The notes beneath the pieces were generated by a model. It had not been told where the DNA came from, did not search any database, and was given only the letters and a program-made list of their open reading frames with translations. This document shows, piece by piece, positions 6,189-15,453 of a stretch of 36,728 nucleotides of DNA (positions are counted from its first letter, which is position 1; each line of letters opens with the position of its first letter). The stretch comes from an uncultured Lachnoclostridium sp. (GTDB lineage: Bacteria; Bacillota; Clostridia; Lachnospirales; Lachnospiraceae): the NCBI GenBank assembly GCA_947565985.1, contig CANOID010000014.1, positions 1 through 36,728 of the forward strand, in the 5' to 3' direction. A program made the translations under genes and the position numbers.

Positions 6189-8387
6189 TTAAAAGTTAAT
6201 AATTATTTCTTGCTCCAGACATTCTTTAGAATTGGTGCCGATGTAAATAATAAACTTACCATCTTCCAGATGGTAAACAGCATTATCATCATAAAATCCC
6301 ATCTGATTTTTTGGAAGTGTAATAGTTACTTTCCTTTCTTCACCCGCTTTTAGGTATTCCTTAGAAAAGCCTTTAAGTTCTTTTACAGGGCGTACAATTG
6401 ATGCACTAACATCATGCATATAGAGCTGCACAACTTCTGAGCCATCTCTTTTTCCAGTATTTTTTAATACCACAGACACATTAAGGCAGTCATCTTTTTC
6501 CTTAATATCCATGTCCAAATATTCAAAACTTGTATAGCTTAATCCATATCCAAATGGATAAAGAGGCTCTAATGGTGCATCTAGGTAACGTGATGTAAAT
6601 TTACTTTTGCTTCCCGGTCGTCCAGTCCTAGGACTGTTATAGTACATAGGACACTGTCCTGTCATAGCAGGAAAAGTACACGTTAATTTACCACTTGGAT
6701 TGACATCGCCAAATAAAACATTTGCTACTGCATTTCCCATCTGTATGCCAAGATGCCAGCACTCAAGTATAGCTGGTATATGCTTATCTTCCCATGACAG
6801 TGCAAGTGGACGGCCATTCATCAGCACTGCAACCACTGGCTTGCCACTATCTACAAGCATTTTTAAAAGCTCCCTCTGTCTGCCAGGAAGTGTAATATCA
6901 GCTCTTGAAGATGCTTCACCAGACATACTGACAAGTTCCCCTACAACTGCAACAATAATGTCACCTTCTGAAATTGCCGCTTTAACTTCTGCTTCATTTA
7001 TGCTGTCCTCTGGTCCACAACATGGATAATAGGATACATCAGCACCTTTATTTTTAAGTCCTTGATAAATTGTAACGCAGTCACTAGCTCTTCCACTAAG
7101 AGACCATGAACCAAGTACCTCCTCTGGCATATCTGCCAGTGCCCCTGTAAGGCTGATTTTGGCAGTCTTTTTAAGTGGTAAGACATCGTCATTTTTAAGT
7201 AGTACAATTGACTTTTCTGCTACTTCTAGTGCCTGAGAAAGATGTTCTTCTGGCAGTTGGTCATAGCGGTGCATTTGTTCATCAGTTACATAAGGTTTTT
7301 CAAACAGTCCTAGACGCATTTTAATGCTAAGAATCCTGTGTACTGCTTCATCTATATACGAAATATCCAGCTTGCCAGATTCTACTGCTTCTTTAAGTTC
7401 ATTATGATATATCCATGTTCCCATGTCCATATCCATACCTGCACTAACGGCTTTTATAGCAGCATCTTTTTCATCTTCGGCAATGCCATGTACTATACAT
7501 TCTCTTATTGCATTGGCATCACTTACTACAAAGCCATCAAATCCATAACTTTCCTTTAAAATGTTTCTTAGGGTATAGCTGTTCACTGTACATGGCACAC
7601 CATTTAAGTCATTAAAAGCTGCCATAACTGTAGCAGCTCCTTCTGAAACTGCTGCCTTAAATGGCGAAAGATATATGTTATGTAACATAGATTTTGCCAT
7701 ACCTGTAGTATTGTAATCTCTGCCGCTTTCGCACGCACCATATGCAACATAGTGTTTCAGACACGCCGCTACATAATTCTCTGGGTTTTCATCGTCATTT
7801 TGTAGTCCACGTACACGTGCTTTAGCAAATACAGATGCCAGATATGGGTCTTCACCCGGTCCCTCAGAAATACGACCCCAACGTGCATCCCTTGAAATAT
7901 CTATCATAGGTGCAAAATGCCATGCAATGCCGCTTGCCCTTGATTCTTTTGCAGCAATACGTCCTGTCTTTTCAAATAGCTCCGGCTCAAATGTGCCAGC
8001 TTCTGCAAGTGCAATTGGAAACACTGTACGAAAACCATGTATAACGTCAAAGCCAATAATAAGTGGAATACCAAGTCGTGTTTCTTCAACTGCAATTTTT
8101 TGCAGTTTATTTATCACTTTTGGGTCTGATACAAGGACAGAACCCAAGCCGCCTGCTCGGTTTACATCATCGTGAAAATCCTGCGTAGCACCTTCCATCA
8201 TATGCTCAAATTCTTCTTTGCTAATGCGCCCATCTGTCATCATTTCAATTAATTCTTCAAATGAGACATCAAAACCACCAACAATAGATGGGGAAATCTG
8301 GTTCATCTGTCCAATTTTTTCTTCAAGTGTCATTTTTTCTAATAATTCATCTATTTTAGCTTTTTGTTTATCTGTTAATTCTTTCAT
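6189..8387 (-). CDS. GH3 beta-glycosidase (beta-glucosidase/xylosidase, BglX-like)
   Basis: A 732-residue cytoplasmic enzyme (no signal peptide) that removes terminal beta-linked sugars, probably glucose or xylose, from oligosaccharides or aryl glycosides. Order: TIM-barrel domain (to about 340) with 'KHYVAYGACESGRDYN' and the nucleophile in 'GFDGFVVSDANAI' (Asp290); alpha/beta sandwich domain with 'MSGEASSRADITLPGRQ', likely carrying the acid/base glutamate; and a C-terminal Fn3-like domain ending with '...YIGTNSKECLEQEI'. The usual tryptophan after the nucleophile (SDW) is alanine here. The start at 8387 has GGAGA 6 bases upstream; the in-frame ATG at 8397-8399 immediately follows the GH43 stop codon. 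Substrate cannot be settled from sequence alone. Confidence 0.92.
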   Translation of the reverse strand: MKELTDKQKAKIDELLEKMTLEEKIGQMNQISPSIVGGFDVSFEELIEMMTDGRISKEEFEHMMEGATQDFHDDVNRAGGLGSVLVSDPKVINKLQKIAVEETRLGIPLIIGFDVIHGFRTVFPIALAEAGTFEPELFEKTGRIAAKESRASGIAWHFAPMIDISRDARWGRISEGPGEDPYLASVFAKARVRGLQNDDENPENYVAACLKHYVAYGACESGRDYNTTGMAKSMLHNIYLSPFKAAVSEGAATVMAAFNDLNGVPCTVNSYTLRNILKESYGFDGFVVSDANAIRECIVHGIAEDEKDAAIKAVSAGMDMDMGTWIYHNELKEAVESGKLDISYIDEAVHRILSIKMRLGLFEKPYVTDEQMHRYDQLPEEHLSQALEVAEKSIVLLKNDDVLPLKKTAKISLTGALADMPEEVLGSWSLSGRASDCVTIYQGLKNKGADVSYYPCCGPEDSINEAEVKAAISEGDIIVAVVGELVSMSGEASSRADITLPGRQRELLKMLVDSGKPVVAVLMNGRPLALSWEDKHIPAILECWHLGIQMGNAVANVLFGDVNPSGKLTCTFPAMTGQCPMYYNSPRTGRPGSKSKFTSRYLDAPLEPLYPFGYGLSYTSFEYLDMDIKEKDDCLNVSVVLKNTGKRDGSEVVQLYMHDVSASIVRPVKELKGFSKEYLKAGEERKVTITLPKNQMGFYDDNAVYHLEDGKFIIYIGTNSKECLEQEIIINF

Positions 8388-8399
8388 ATTTTTCTCCAT

Positions 8400-9992
8400 T
8401 TATTTCTCTATATAGCGGAACCAGTCAAATAAAGCCCAGTTATTAGATTTATTTCCATTAGAAGTAGCAAACATACCAATCATTGTACCTGTCATAGGTC
8501 CTAACTCTTCTGGATTAATACGTCTTCCGTCTACATGACATAATAAAAAATCATTACAATAAACTGTGAAATCCTGACCATTTGCTGCAATGCGTAGCGT
8601 AACTGTGTCAGGTTCATATGAATATTTGAATAAAATATGCTCTACTGTATTGTCTTTAAATGACAAAAGAAATGGTGGACCATCCATACTACATTCTGCA
8701 AGAATTACACATATTTCCTTAGCTCTTTTTTCTACACGAAGCTGATGGTTACACTGCTGTAATACTACAAGACCTGCTGCTTCCTCATCTTTAGCATCAA
8801 ACTGAAGTTTGCAGCAGTGTAACCATCAGCTTCGTGTAGAAAAAAGAGCTAAGGAAATATGTGTAATTCTTGCAGAATGTAGTATGGTAATGTCAATTCT
8901 CTTTAATGGGCTTGCTATTTTATGTGGCAATGCCTTTAATTTTAACATACTATCTTCAAGCTTCCAGAAATCTTGATATGGTGTTCCCCAGAATACCCAT
9001 TTCATATCTAGTTCATCGCTGTCAAAATCATCAATATCTTGTTGTATTTCAGATATAGGAGAATATGGCAGGTTAGGGAATGGATATGTCAATTCTATTT
9101 TTCCAGTGTTTGGTGAAAATACTGGCCACTCATCTTCCCATTCTACAGGAACTAGATACGTTTCACGACCCATATTTTTATGAAAACCACCTACAAGGCG
9201 TGAAGCCAGTAAAACTGCATACCAGTCACCATTTTGTGTCTGTACTATGTCTGCATGTCCGGGATTGCCGATTGGATAATTCTTACCAAGATGGCGATGT
9301 GTCATTATAGGGTTATGCGGGCAGCTAATATATGTTCCTAAAGGCTCTTTACTTCGTCCAATTACGACACTGTGATAGTGTTCTGTGCCACCTTCAGCAG
9401 TTATTAAGTAATACCAGTCTCCTATATGGTATATATGAGGTGCCTCACTTGAAGGTGCACCTCTTAATGCACTTCTCCACAATACCTTTTTCTCACATAA
9501 AAGTTCGCCATTATCTGGGTCAAACTCTGCTCCCCATATGCCCTGTTCTGTACTATCTGCAAAATCAAACTGTCCTGTACTTGTCACATAACATTTTCCG
9601 TTATTGTCAAAGAAAATAGATGCGTCAATCCCCGGCACATCTGGCAGTGGCAGTGGCTTATTCCAAGGGCCAGTAGGGTCTTTTGTGGTTATAATAAAGT
9701 TTCCACTGTCTGCAAAATTGCAGCAAATAAGATAAAATGTACCATTATTGTAACGCAGTGTTGGAGCCATCATACCACCTGCAAAAAGATTCGCATCTAA
9801 ATATAGCCATTCTTTTTTATCAAGCACATGTCCAAGCTGTTTCCAGTGGACTAGGTCTTTACTGTGAAATATCGGAAGTGCCGGAAAGATTTCAAAACTT
9901 GAAGTAACAAGATAGTAGTCATCATTAACACGACAGATTGTCGGGTCAGGATAAAATCCTGGCAAAATAGGATTGTTAAAATATTTCTGCAT
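8400..9992 (-). pseudogene. GH43 beta-xylosidase/arabinofuranosidase, split by an inverted duplication
   Basis: The frame from 9992 encodes the five-bladed propeller of GH43. The base Asp16 is in 'FYPDPTI', the middle Asp123 in 'GIDASI', and the acid Glu183 in 'SSEAPH'. At about codon 369 it enters the 76-bp inverted copy and stops at 8826-8828. The true C-terminal beta-sandwich ('KLQFDAKDEEAAGLVVLQQ' to '...ALFDWFRYIEK') continues in the same frame down to 8400. The span is exactly 531 codons, a normal length for this group, so a single stop inside the inverted copy is the visible lesion. A stable protein with an intact active site but no C-terminal domain could still be made. The TIM-barrel-free, signal-free architecture suggests a cytoplasmic enzyme. 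RBS AAGGAGGGG precedes the start. Confidence 0.85.
8684..8887. repeat. Perfect 76-bp inverted repeat with 52-bp spacer in GH43
   Basis: Bases 8684-8759 are the exact reverse complement of 8812-8887. The spacer is 8760-8811. The left arm translates in the GH43 frame as family-like sequence ('LQQCNHQLRVEK...ECSMDGP'), so it is the original copy. The right arm translates as nonsense with a stop, so it is the inverted copy that replaced original sequence. No transposase, terminal repeat or target duplication is associated with it. Confidence 0.97.
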
Positions 9993-10083
9993 ATTCCCCT
10001 CCTTAATTACAAATTTATATTGTTTTCTTATTATATCAAAATTTTTATGCTTTTTCTACTTAATATTATAAAAAAACAATATA

Positions 10084-10112
10084 AGTATTTGTAATGAAAA
10101 AATAATTGTCAA
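10084..10112 (-). promoter_or_regulatory. Promoter of the GH43-GH3-glcK unit
   Basis: On the minus strand TTGACA (10107-10112) lies 17 bases before AATACT (10084-10089), a moderate -10. The start site would be about 85 bases upstream of the GH43 ATG. The spacer holds TAATGAAAA in plus orientation, a word that recurs in the stem at 10172-10207 and may be an operator half-site. Confidence 0.55.
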
Positions 10113-10171
10113 CTTTTCTACAACTATTTTAGAATACACTAGATTGCCACATAGCCATAGATATGCTTTAA

Positions 10172-10207
10172 AGTAATGAAAAGCCCAAAGACAAGCTTTT
10201 CATTACT
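10172..10207. terminator. Stem-loop after the GH106-like gene
   Basis: A perfect 13-bp stem, AGTAATGAAAAGC at 10172-10184 and its complement at 10195-10207, with a 10-base loop, lies 48 bases past the end of the GH106-like gene. The T-run is weak, so it may be a partial terminator, an mRNA-stabilising hairpin or a regulator site for the next promoter. It is the main structure in the 262-bp gap 9993-10254. Confidence 0.5.
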
Positions 10208-10254
10208 CTAGGTATATTTCTAATATTTTTTATCATGCAAAACCATGATAACAA

Positions 10255-12900
10255 TTACATTTTCTTTATAAACAGTTTCACTTCTCCAAACATACCAGTC
10301 GCATCTACAGGTTCATACATAAAATCAAATGGCGGATGTGGATAGTTCATCTGGTCTCTTGCTGGAGTTGTAGTCACTTCTATTTCAATAGTATTTTTGC
10401 CTGATTTAAAAAAGCTACCTATTGACACTTGATAAGGCGGTGTAATTCGTATACCTGCTTCTCTTTCATTTATTGTAACCTTTAAAATTTCATATACATT
10501 TTCTGCTTTCAAATAAACTTCTTTTGAAATTTCTTCAAACTCTATTTCCTTTGTATAACGAATAATGCCAGAAAATGCAGGATAATCATCAGAAATTGGC
10601 TTGAGAGTGTCTACTCTTATACTTTCTGAAAACTGTGGGTAGTCCTTAGCCTTTACCATAGACACATCCCAACCATCAGAAATATCTATAACTTCACATT
10701 CACTGCCAATTTGCTGTTCAAATGGACGATGTACTGTGTTACATTGTCTGCATTTTTTACCAACTAACACACAGCACTCTGCAGGTTCTAACTGTAGCCG
10801 TACCTTTACATAACCATCAAATACCTCACACTCTGCTGTTTCGTAACAGTCTTTCCATGCATCATAATATAATGCCTCTTCCTGTAACGGCAGAAGTACT
10901 ATATCTGAATAAGCTATATTAGCAGATTCATTCAGAAAGACAAAAATATCCTCATCTTTTTTATAATGATAAAAACTAAGTTCTTTAAATTTGCTATCTG
11001 TTGCAATTTCATAAAATCCTTTTATGCGAAGAGCATTTACAAGGTTTTCAAGTGCAATCACCTCGCATTTGTCTATGGCATTTTCCTGTTTTGCTTTATC
11101 ACTCGCATTTATTATCTGATTTGGAAGTCCATCTATAAAAATAACTGGAAAGTTACCTGCATTGCTGATAAAATCTGCCAGTCCATTTGGAATACCCCTT
11201 GTATAAGGAATAATAAGTGCACGCATGACTACTCCATTTATTATCAATTTCCCATCTGTCAAACTGCCATTGTATGTTTCCATATTTTCTAACATATCAA
11301 TACTTAGGATTTCAAAATCAATCTGATTTTCTGTAAGTGTCCTGCAAACTTTCTGCATAGGCATATTTCCGCCAATCCAGTCGGCTTCTCCATCATACAA
11401 CACAGCCACAGAAGCTACATGGATTCCGCCGCTTAGCATTTGGCACATCCTGTCTGCGTATTTCATAAGCATGGCAAAGTATGGAAATTCTGGATTATTC
11501 CCTCTCGCATAATAATGGGGAGGACAGTCAGGGTCTGGATAATCTGCCATAGAAAAAGCGTGTGGAACTAGATAATTTACGCCTTTTACTAAAAGATGGT
11601 CTAAAACATATTTCATATCTCGTACACCAAAATTCCATCCATATGCACCAAATAATTCACACATTGTACGCCCCTTTTTCTTTGGGTCAAGATGACCGCA
11701 AGAAGCACCCATTTTCCCTAAAACATAGTGGTAAAACTCTCCATCTCCGCCACTTTCACCCATTCCAAGTCGTCCTTGTGTAGCACCTCCATATATGACC
11801 TGACTTCCGATACAGTCTATACCTGCCATATGTTGACCAGACATTGCCCTGAAATAATGAACAGCACCCATTCCAAAGCGACTGTGTATGCCATTATCTT
11901 CTACTATGTGTCCTATATATTCCACACCATGTTCAGTACACCAGTTGCCCAGCACATCACTAAAATTTTTCTTATACAGTTTGGAAACAAAATCCATATA
12001 ATCGTAGCGTATCTGCATTCCTATGTTCTGTTCTTCAGTTTCTTCAAACAGGAAAGGCAGATATTCTATATAGTTATTCCCATACTTTTCTTCCATCATC
12101 TTTTGTAGTTCATTACTCCATGGCAGAGGCATTCTCTTTTTTCCAAGCTTTGTATCATAACACATTTCTGATACATTCCCAAACTGTGGCTCATCAGAGA
12201 AAAATCCAGCTATTGTCTTTCCAAATTCTTTGGAAAATTGTTGATAATGTGGCTCATATACTGCTTCAATCTGTGTGTGGGCGGACTCTTTGTCAATTAA
12301 ATTTATGTAAGTTTCATCACCACCATCAGTTCTTGTCTTATAAATAACGTGTACACGCCATGCACCGCTTGGAAGTTTGAAAGTAACTTTTGTGCCATCA
12401 TAATATGGTGTCAAGTTTATTACTTCTTCTTTTAATTTCATTCCTTCTGCACATTTTACAGCTAAAATTGCCAAAACACGATTATTTTTACGCTCCTCTT
12501 CATTTACAGGTTTGCCAATTTCCCAATATCCAATTGAGGGCTTTAACATTCTGCTAACATCAAGAGTTACTAATTTTGAACTGCCATAAATATCTGCTTT
12601 TGAAGACTGAATATACAACTTTTTTCTTTCTGGATATTTTTCTGCAATCAAGCCATTTGCATATCCAGTTGGAAAATGCTTGTCATCTAATATCCACACT
12701 TGCATACTGCGTCTTTTTGCTTCTTCAATGACAACTCCTAAGTCATTCCACCATGTTTCGCTACAAAATCCATCATGTGGGCGTGCTTCTACGCAAACTG
12801 CATGAATACCACATTCTGCAATTTTTTCCATTTCCTCACGGATAATACTTTCTTCTTCTCCTCTCATCCACAAAAATGGAAATATGTGATTATCTGCCAT
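10255..12900 (-). CDS. Large glycoside hydrolase, GH106-like (possible alpha-L-rhamnosidase)
   Basis: An 881-residue protein without a signal peptide. The N-terminal part reads as a TIM-barrel catalytic region ('PFLWMRGEEESIIREEM', 'HDGFCSETWWNDLG', 'WILDDKHFPTGYANG'), with a conserved acidic motif 'GFFSDEPQFG' at 232-241 and later 'GHIVEDNGIHSR'. The C-terminal 130 residues form a GH2-type sugar-binding jelly roll ('VYLKAENVYEILKVTINERE', '...KSGKNTIEIEV'). This layout resembles the GH106/alpha-L-rhamnosidase-related proteins common in Lachnospiraceae. The family and the rhamnose specificity are my recollection of these motifs, not a computed match. An AAGGAGG RBS is 6 bases before the ATG. 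It follows the broken transporter and would trim decorated glycosides imported by the GPH carrier. Confidence 0.6.
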   Translation of the reverse strand: MADNHIFPFLWMRGEEESIIREEMEKIAECGIHAVCVEARPHDGFCSETWWNDLGVVIEEAKRRSMQVWILDDKHFPTGYANGLIAEKYPERKKLYIQSSKADIYGSSKLVTLDVSRMLKPSIGYWEIGKPVNEEERKNNRVLAILAVKCAEGMKLKEEVINLTPYYDGTKVTFKLPSGAWRVHVIYKTRTDGGDETYINLIDKESAHTQIEAVYEPHYQQFSKEFGKTIAGFFSDEPQFGNVSEMCYDTKLGKKRMPLPWSNELQKMMEEKYGNNYIEYLPFLFEETEEQNIGMQIRYDYMDFVSKLYKKNFSDVLGNWCTEHGVEYIGHIVEDNGIHSRFGMGAVHYFRAMSGQHMAGIDCIGSQVIYGGATQGRLGMGESGGDGEFYHYVLGKMGASCGHLDPKKKGRTMCELFGAYGWNFGVRDMKYVLDHLLVKGVNYLVPHAFSMADYPDPDCPPHYYARGNNPEFPYFAMLMKYADRMCQMLSGGIHVASVAVLYDGEADWIGGNMPMQKVCRTLTENQIDFEILSIDMLENMETYNGSLTDGKLIINGVVMRALIIPYTRGIPNGLADFISNAGNFPVIFIDGLPNQIINASDKAKQENAIDKCEVIALENLVNALRIKGFYEIATDSKFKELSFYHYKKDEDIFVFLNESANIAYSDIVLLPLQEEALYYDAWKDCYETAECEVFDGYVKVRLQLEPAECCVLVGKKCRQCNTVHRPFEQQIGSECEVIDISDGWDVSMVKAKDYPQFSESIRVDTLKPISDDYPAFSGIIRYTKEIEFEEISKEVYLKAENVYEILKVTINEREAGIRITPPYQVSIGSFFKSGKNTIEIEVTTTPARDQMNYPHPPFDFMYEPVDATGMFGEVKLFIKKM

Positions 12901-12931
12901 TGCTTTCCTCCTTAAATTATTTACTATATAT

Positions 12932-14047
12932 TTACTGGCTTAATTCTCCAGAAGCTATCTTAGCAGCAATCAACTCCTCATTTTCCTTGCCTTTAGCATT
13001 TGTCATATGTACCATAATAAAGAAAACGGCACTTAATGCAAAAAATATACATGGTCCAAAATTAATAACTGCATTCATTCTTGTAAGTACTTCTGGAGCC
13101 ATCTCTGTATTTGCAATAAAACCAACTGCACCAAGAATCACGATACCAACAGAACCACCAATTGCATTTCCAAGTTTTGTAGAAAATGAAATACAAGAAT
13201 AAATAACACCATCTGCACGGATTCCTGTCCTGAGCCAATTGTCGTCAATGATTTCTGCTCCAAGACCATAAGACACCAGACCACCAAAATTTGTTGAACC
13301 ATAGATAAGACCTACTACTGCGATTGCCATTGCTGACATTTTTGCCTGACCCATAAAGAAAAAGGCTGTACAGCAAATAATCTGGCAGATACAGGTGATA
13401 ACACCACACCATTTTTTATCAATATTATTAAGTAAAAGTGGCGCATAGAAATTAACTACAAGCATACCAATTGTCATTGCAGTTCCAAATGATGCAATTG
13501 CCATTGCGTCACCAAGAATATAAATAAAATAACATGCCATGATGCCAAGACGTCCAAAAATACCCGTCAAGAAACAAAACATCGCCAATACCAGAAACCT
13601 TGCATTGTGGTCTTTAAATGTCATTTTAAAAGAAGTAAATAGATTTTTAACTACACTCTCTTTTTCTCCTGTTTTCTTTGCACCACCTCCAATTACTTCC
13701 TTTGTGGTTACAAAACATATTATAAAACAAGGCAGACAAATAATTGAAAAAATAAGTGCTGCCATAAAATATCCTTTACCTGAAGAAGTAGAACCATTGC
13801 CAAAGTAAAGAATAATTGGCATAGTAATCGCATTAATAATTACACCAGCAATTTGTCCAATCGCACCACGATATGCATTTAAGGACACACGTTCTGTATT
13901 AATAGATGTCATGGAATTTGCCAAACACCCAACAGAAATATTTGCTGCAGTATAAGCCATACCACAGCCTATATAAGTAAATCCACACCATATAATTTTC
14001 CATACACCAGGTATATCAAGGTTTAAAAATGCCAGACAATTAAAATT
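12932..14047 (-). pseudogene. Second GPH-family sugar transporter, N-terminus deleted
   Basis: This is the remainder of a glycoside-pentoside-hexuronide:cation symporter. The frame opens directly after the stop of the intact transporter, in the same reading frame, and starts with 'NFNCLAFLN', then 'YIGCGMAYTAANIS'. These align with 'FNILTFTVF' and 'YIGTGMAYTACSIA' from residue 92 of the neighbour. About 91 residues are therefore missing: two membrane helices, part of the third and the conserved 'DAVNDPMMGNIAD' loop. The first ATG (13960) has no RBS. The remaining 371 codons contain no stop, so the loss is probably recent. A functional carrier is unlikely. Confidence 0.75.
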
Positions 14048-15424
14048 TTATTTGTTATCAGAGTCCCATGCGTGTCTTCCAGCATCCAGTTCTTCACGAA
14101 TTTCTGCCACGCGTGCAGGTGTGAGCTTATAAAAGAACAGTGGAATTATTGATATGCCAGCGATTATCGCAGGTACAATATTTACTACTAAGTTAATTCC
14201 AGCTTTAGCTGCGTCCGTCTGTTCTGCATTTGCCACGTAACCAGCAGCAGATAAAAGCAGTACTCCGGCAGAGCCACATATTGCGGTAGAAATTTTAACA
14301 CCAAAGCTAAGCATTGAAGCTGCCACACCTTCCTGACGGCTTCCAAGTTTCCAATCGCCGTACTCAATCGAATCACCTACCATGCCATAGCAGATAGAAG
14401 AAGCAGAATTACAAAGTCCGCAGATAAATGATACACCCATAAGATAAACTAGGTTGCTTGTCGGATTAATATACATTAATACAAAGCCAACTATCATTAT
14501 AACATTTAGTATTATCATATAATTGCGTTTTCCAAATTTGTTAGTGCCCCATGGTACAAAAAGAGTGCCAATAAGCTGTGCAACTGTCATTACTGTAAAT
14601 ATATAGGCAACTGCCTGATATGAACCTGCTACATAAATTACATAGTACACTAAAAGTCCCATTCTTCCTGTTACACAGATTGTACCACCGATTGTTGCAA
14701 GCACTACCATAAGAAGCTGGTCGTTTCTTACAAGCTCTTTTAAGCTCTTAAAGAATCCCATTTTTTCAGACTTGCTTTCTGTATGTAACTGCTCTGTGTA
14801 TGTTTCCTTACATCCTAATGCACAGAGCCAGAATACTGGAATTATACATATAGATAAAACTACAGTTGTCCAGAAATAACCTTTAGCAGTTGCTACATCA
14901 CTTTTGCCAAAAAAGAGAATCATTGGCATTGCAAATGCTGACATAAAAATACCAATTACGGAAGAACCAACACCACGTGCAGTAGCAAGGTTCATACGCA
15001 CTTGTGAATCAATCGCAACTACATTCTGTAATGCCTGATAAGCGATTGAACACGCAGTATATGCCATACCTGTGCCTATATAAAATATCAGACACAAAAC
15101 AACTTTTAATGCACCTTGTACTGGAAATACAGTAAATGTTAAAATATTAAATACTGCGAGAACTGGAGGTGCAAACATCAGATATGGTCTAAAACGTCCC
15201 CAACGTGTATTTGTATTGTCTGCAATATTTCCCATCATTGGGTCATTGACTGCGTCCCATATACGGGCAATCAGCATAATTGCTGAAATAGCCGCCGCAG
15301 TTAACCCTACAATATCTGTATAAAATATTGTCAAATAATTATTAATCATATACCAGCTCATCTGGCATCCGACTTCACCAAGTGCATAGCTTACGGCAAG
15401 CTTTGGATTTGTCTTTTCCTTCAT
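14048..15424 (-). CDS. GPH-family sugar/glycoside:cation symporter
   Basis: A 458-residue inner-membrane transporter with about twelve hydrophobic helices. The family motif 'IWDAVNDPMMGNIADNT' followed by 'TRWGRFRPYL' (56-82) marks it as a glycoside-pentoside-hexuronide symporter (MelB/XylP/UidB type), which imports glycosides with H+ or Na+. GGGAGGAGG lies 5 bases before the ATG. It follows the second oxidoreductase by 29 bases in the catabolic operon and is the obvious uptake route for the glycosides processed by the neighbours. The substrate is not predictable from the sequence. Confidence 0.9.
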   Translation of the reverse strand: MKEKTNPKLAVSYALGEVGCQMSWYMINNYLTIFYTDIVGLTAAAISAIMLIARIWDAVNDPMMGNIADNTNTRWGRFRPYLMFAPPVLAVFNILTFTVFPVQGALKVVLCLIFYIGTGMAYTACSIAYQALQNVVAIDSQVRMNLATARGVGSSVIGIFMSAFAMPMILFFGKSDVATAKGYFWTTVVLSICIIPVFWLCALGCKETYTEQLHTESKSEKMGFFKSLKELVRNDQLLMVVLATIGGTICVTGRMGLLVYYVIYVAGSYQAVAYIFTVMTVAQLIGTLFVPWGTNKFGKRNYMIILNVIMIVGFVLMYINPTSNLVYLMGVSFICGLCNSASSICYGMVGDSIEYGDWKLGSRQEGVAASMLSFGVKISTAICGSAGVLLLSAAGYVANAEQTDAAKAGINLVVNIVPAIIAGISIIPLFFYKLTPARVAEIREELDAGRHAWDSDNK

Positions 15425-15453
15425 ATGTACCTCCTCCCTAAGGATTGTCGTTA

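Noticed and set aside
8400-8687. A separate 95-residue gene starting at the ATG at 8685-8687
   Set aside because: It is the continuation of the GH43 C-terminal domain in the same frame, with coding-like sequence upstream of that ATG and no RBS.
12932-13960. A separate short transporter gene starting at ATG 13960
   Set aside because: No RBS there, and family-like sequence continues upstream in frame to the stop codon of the previous gene.
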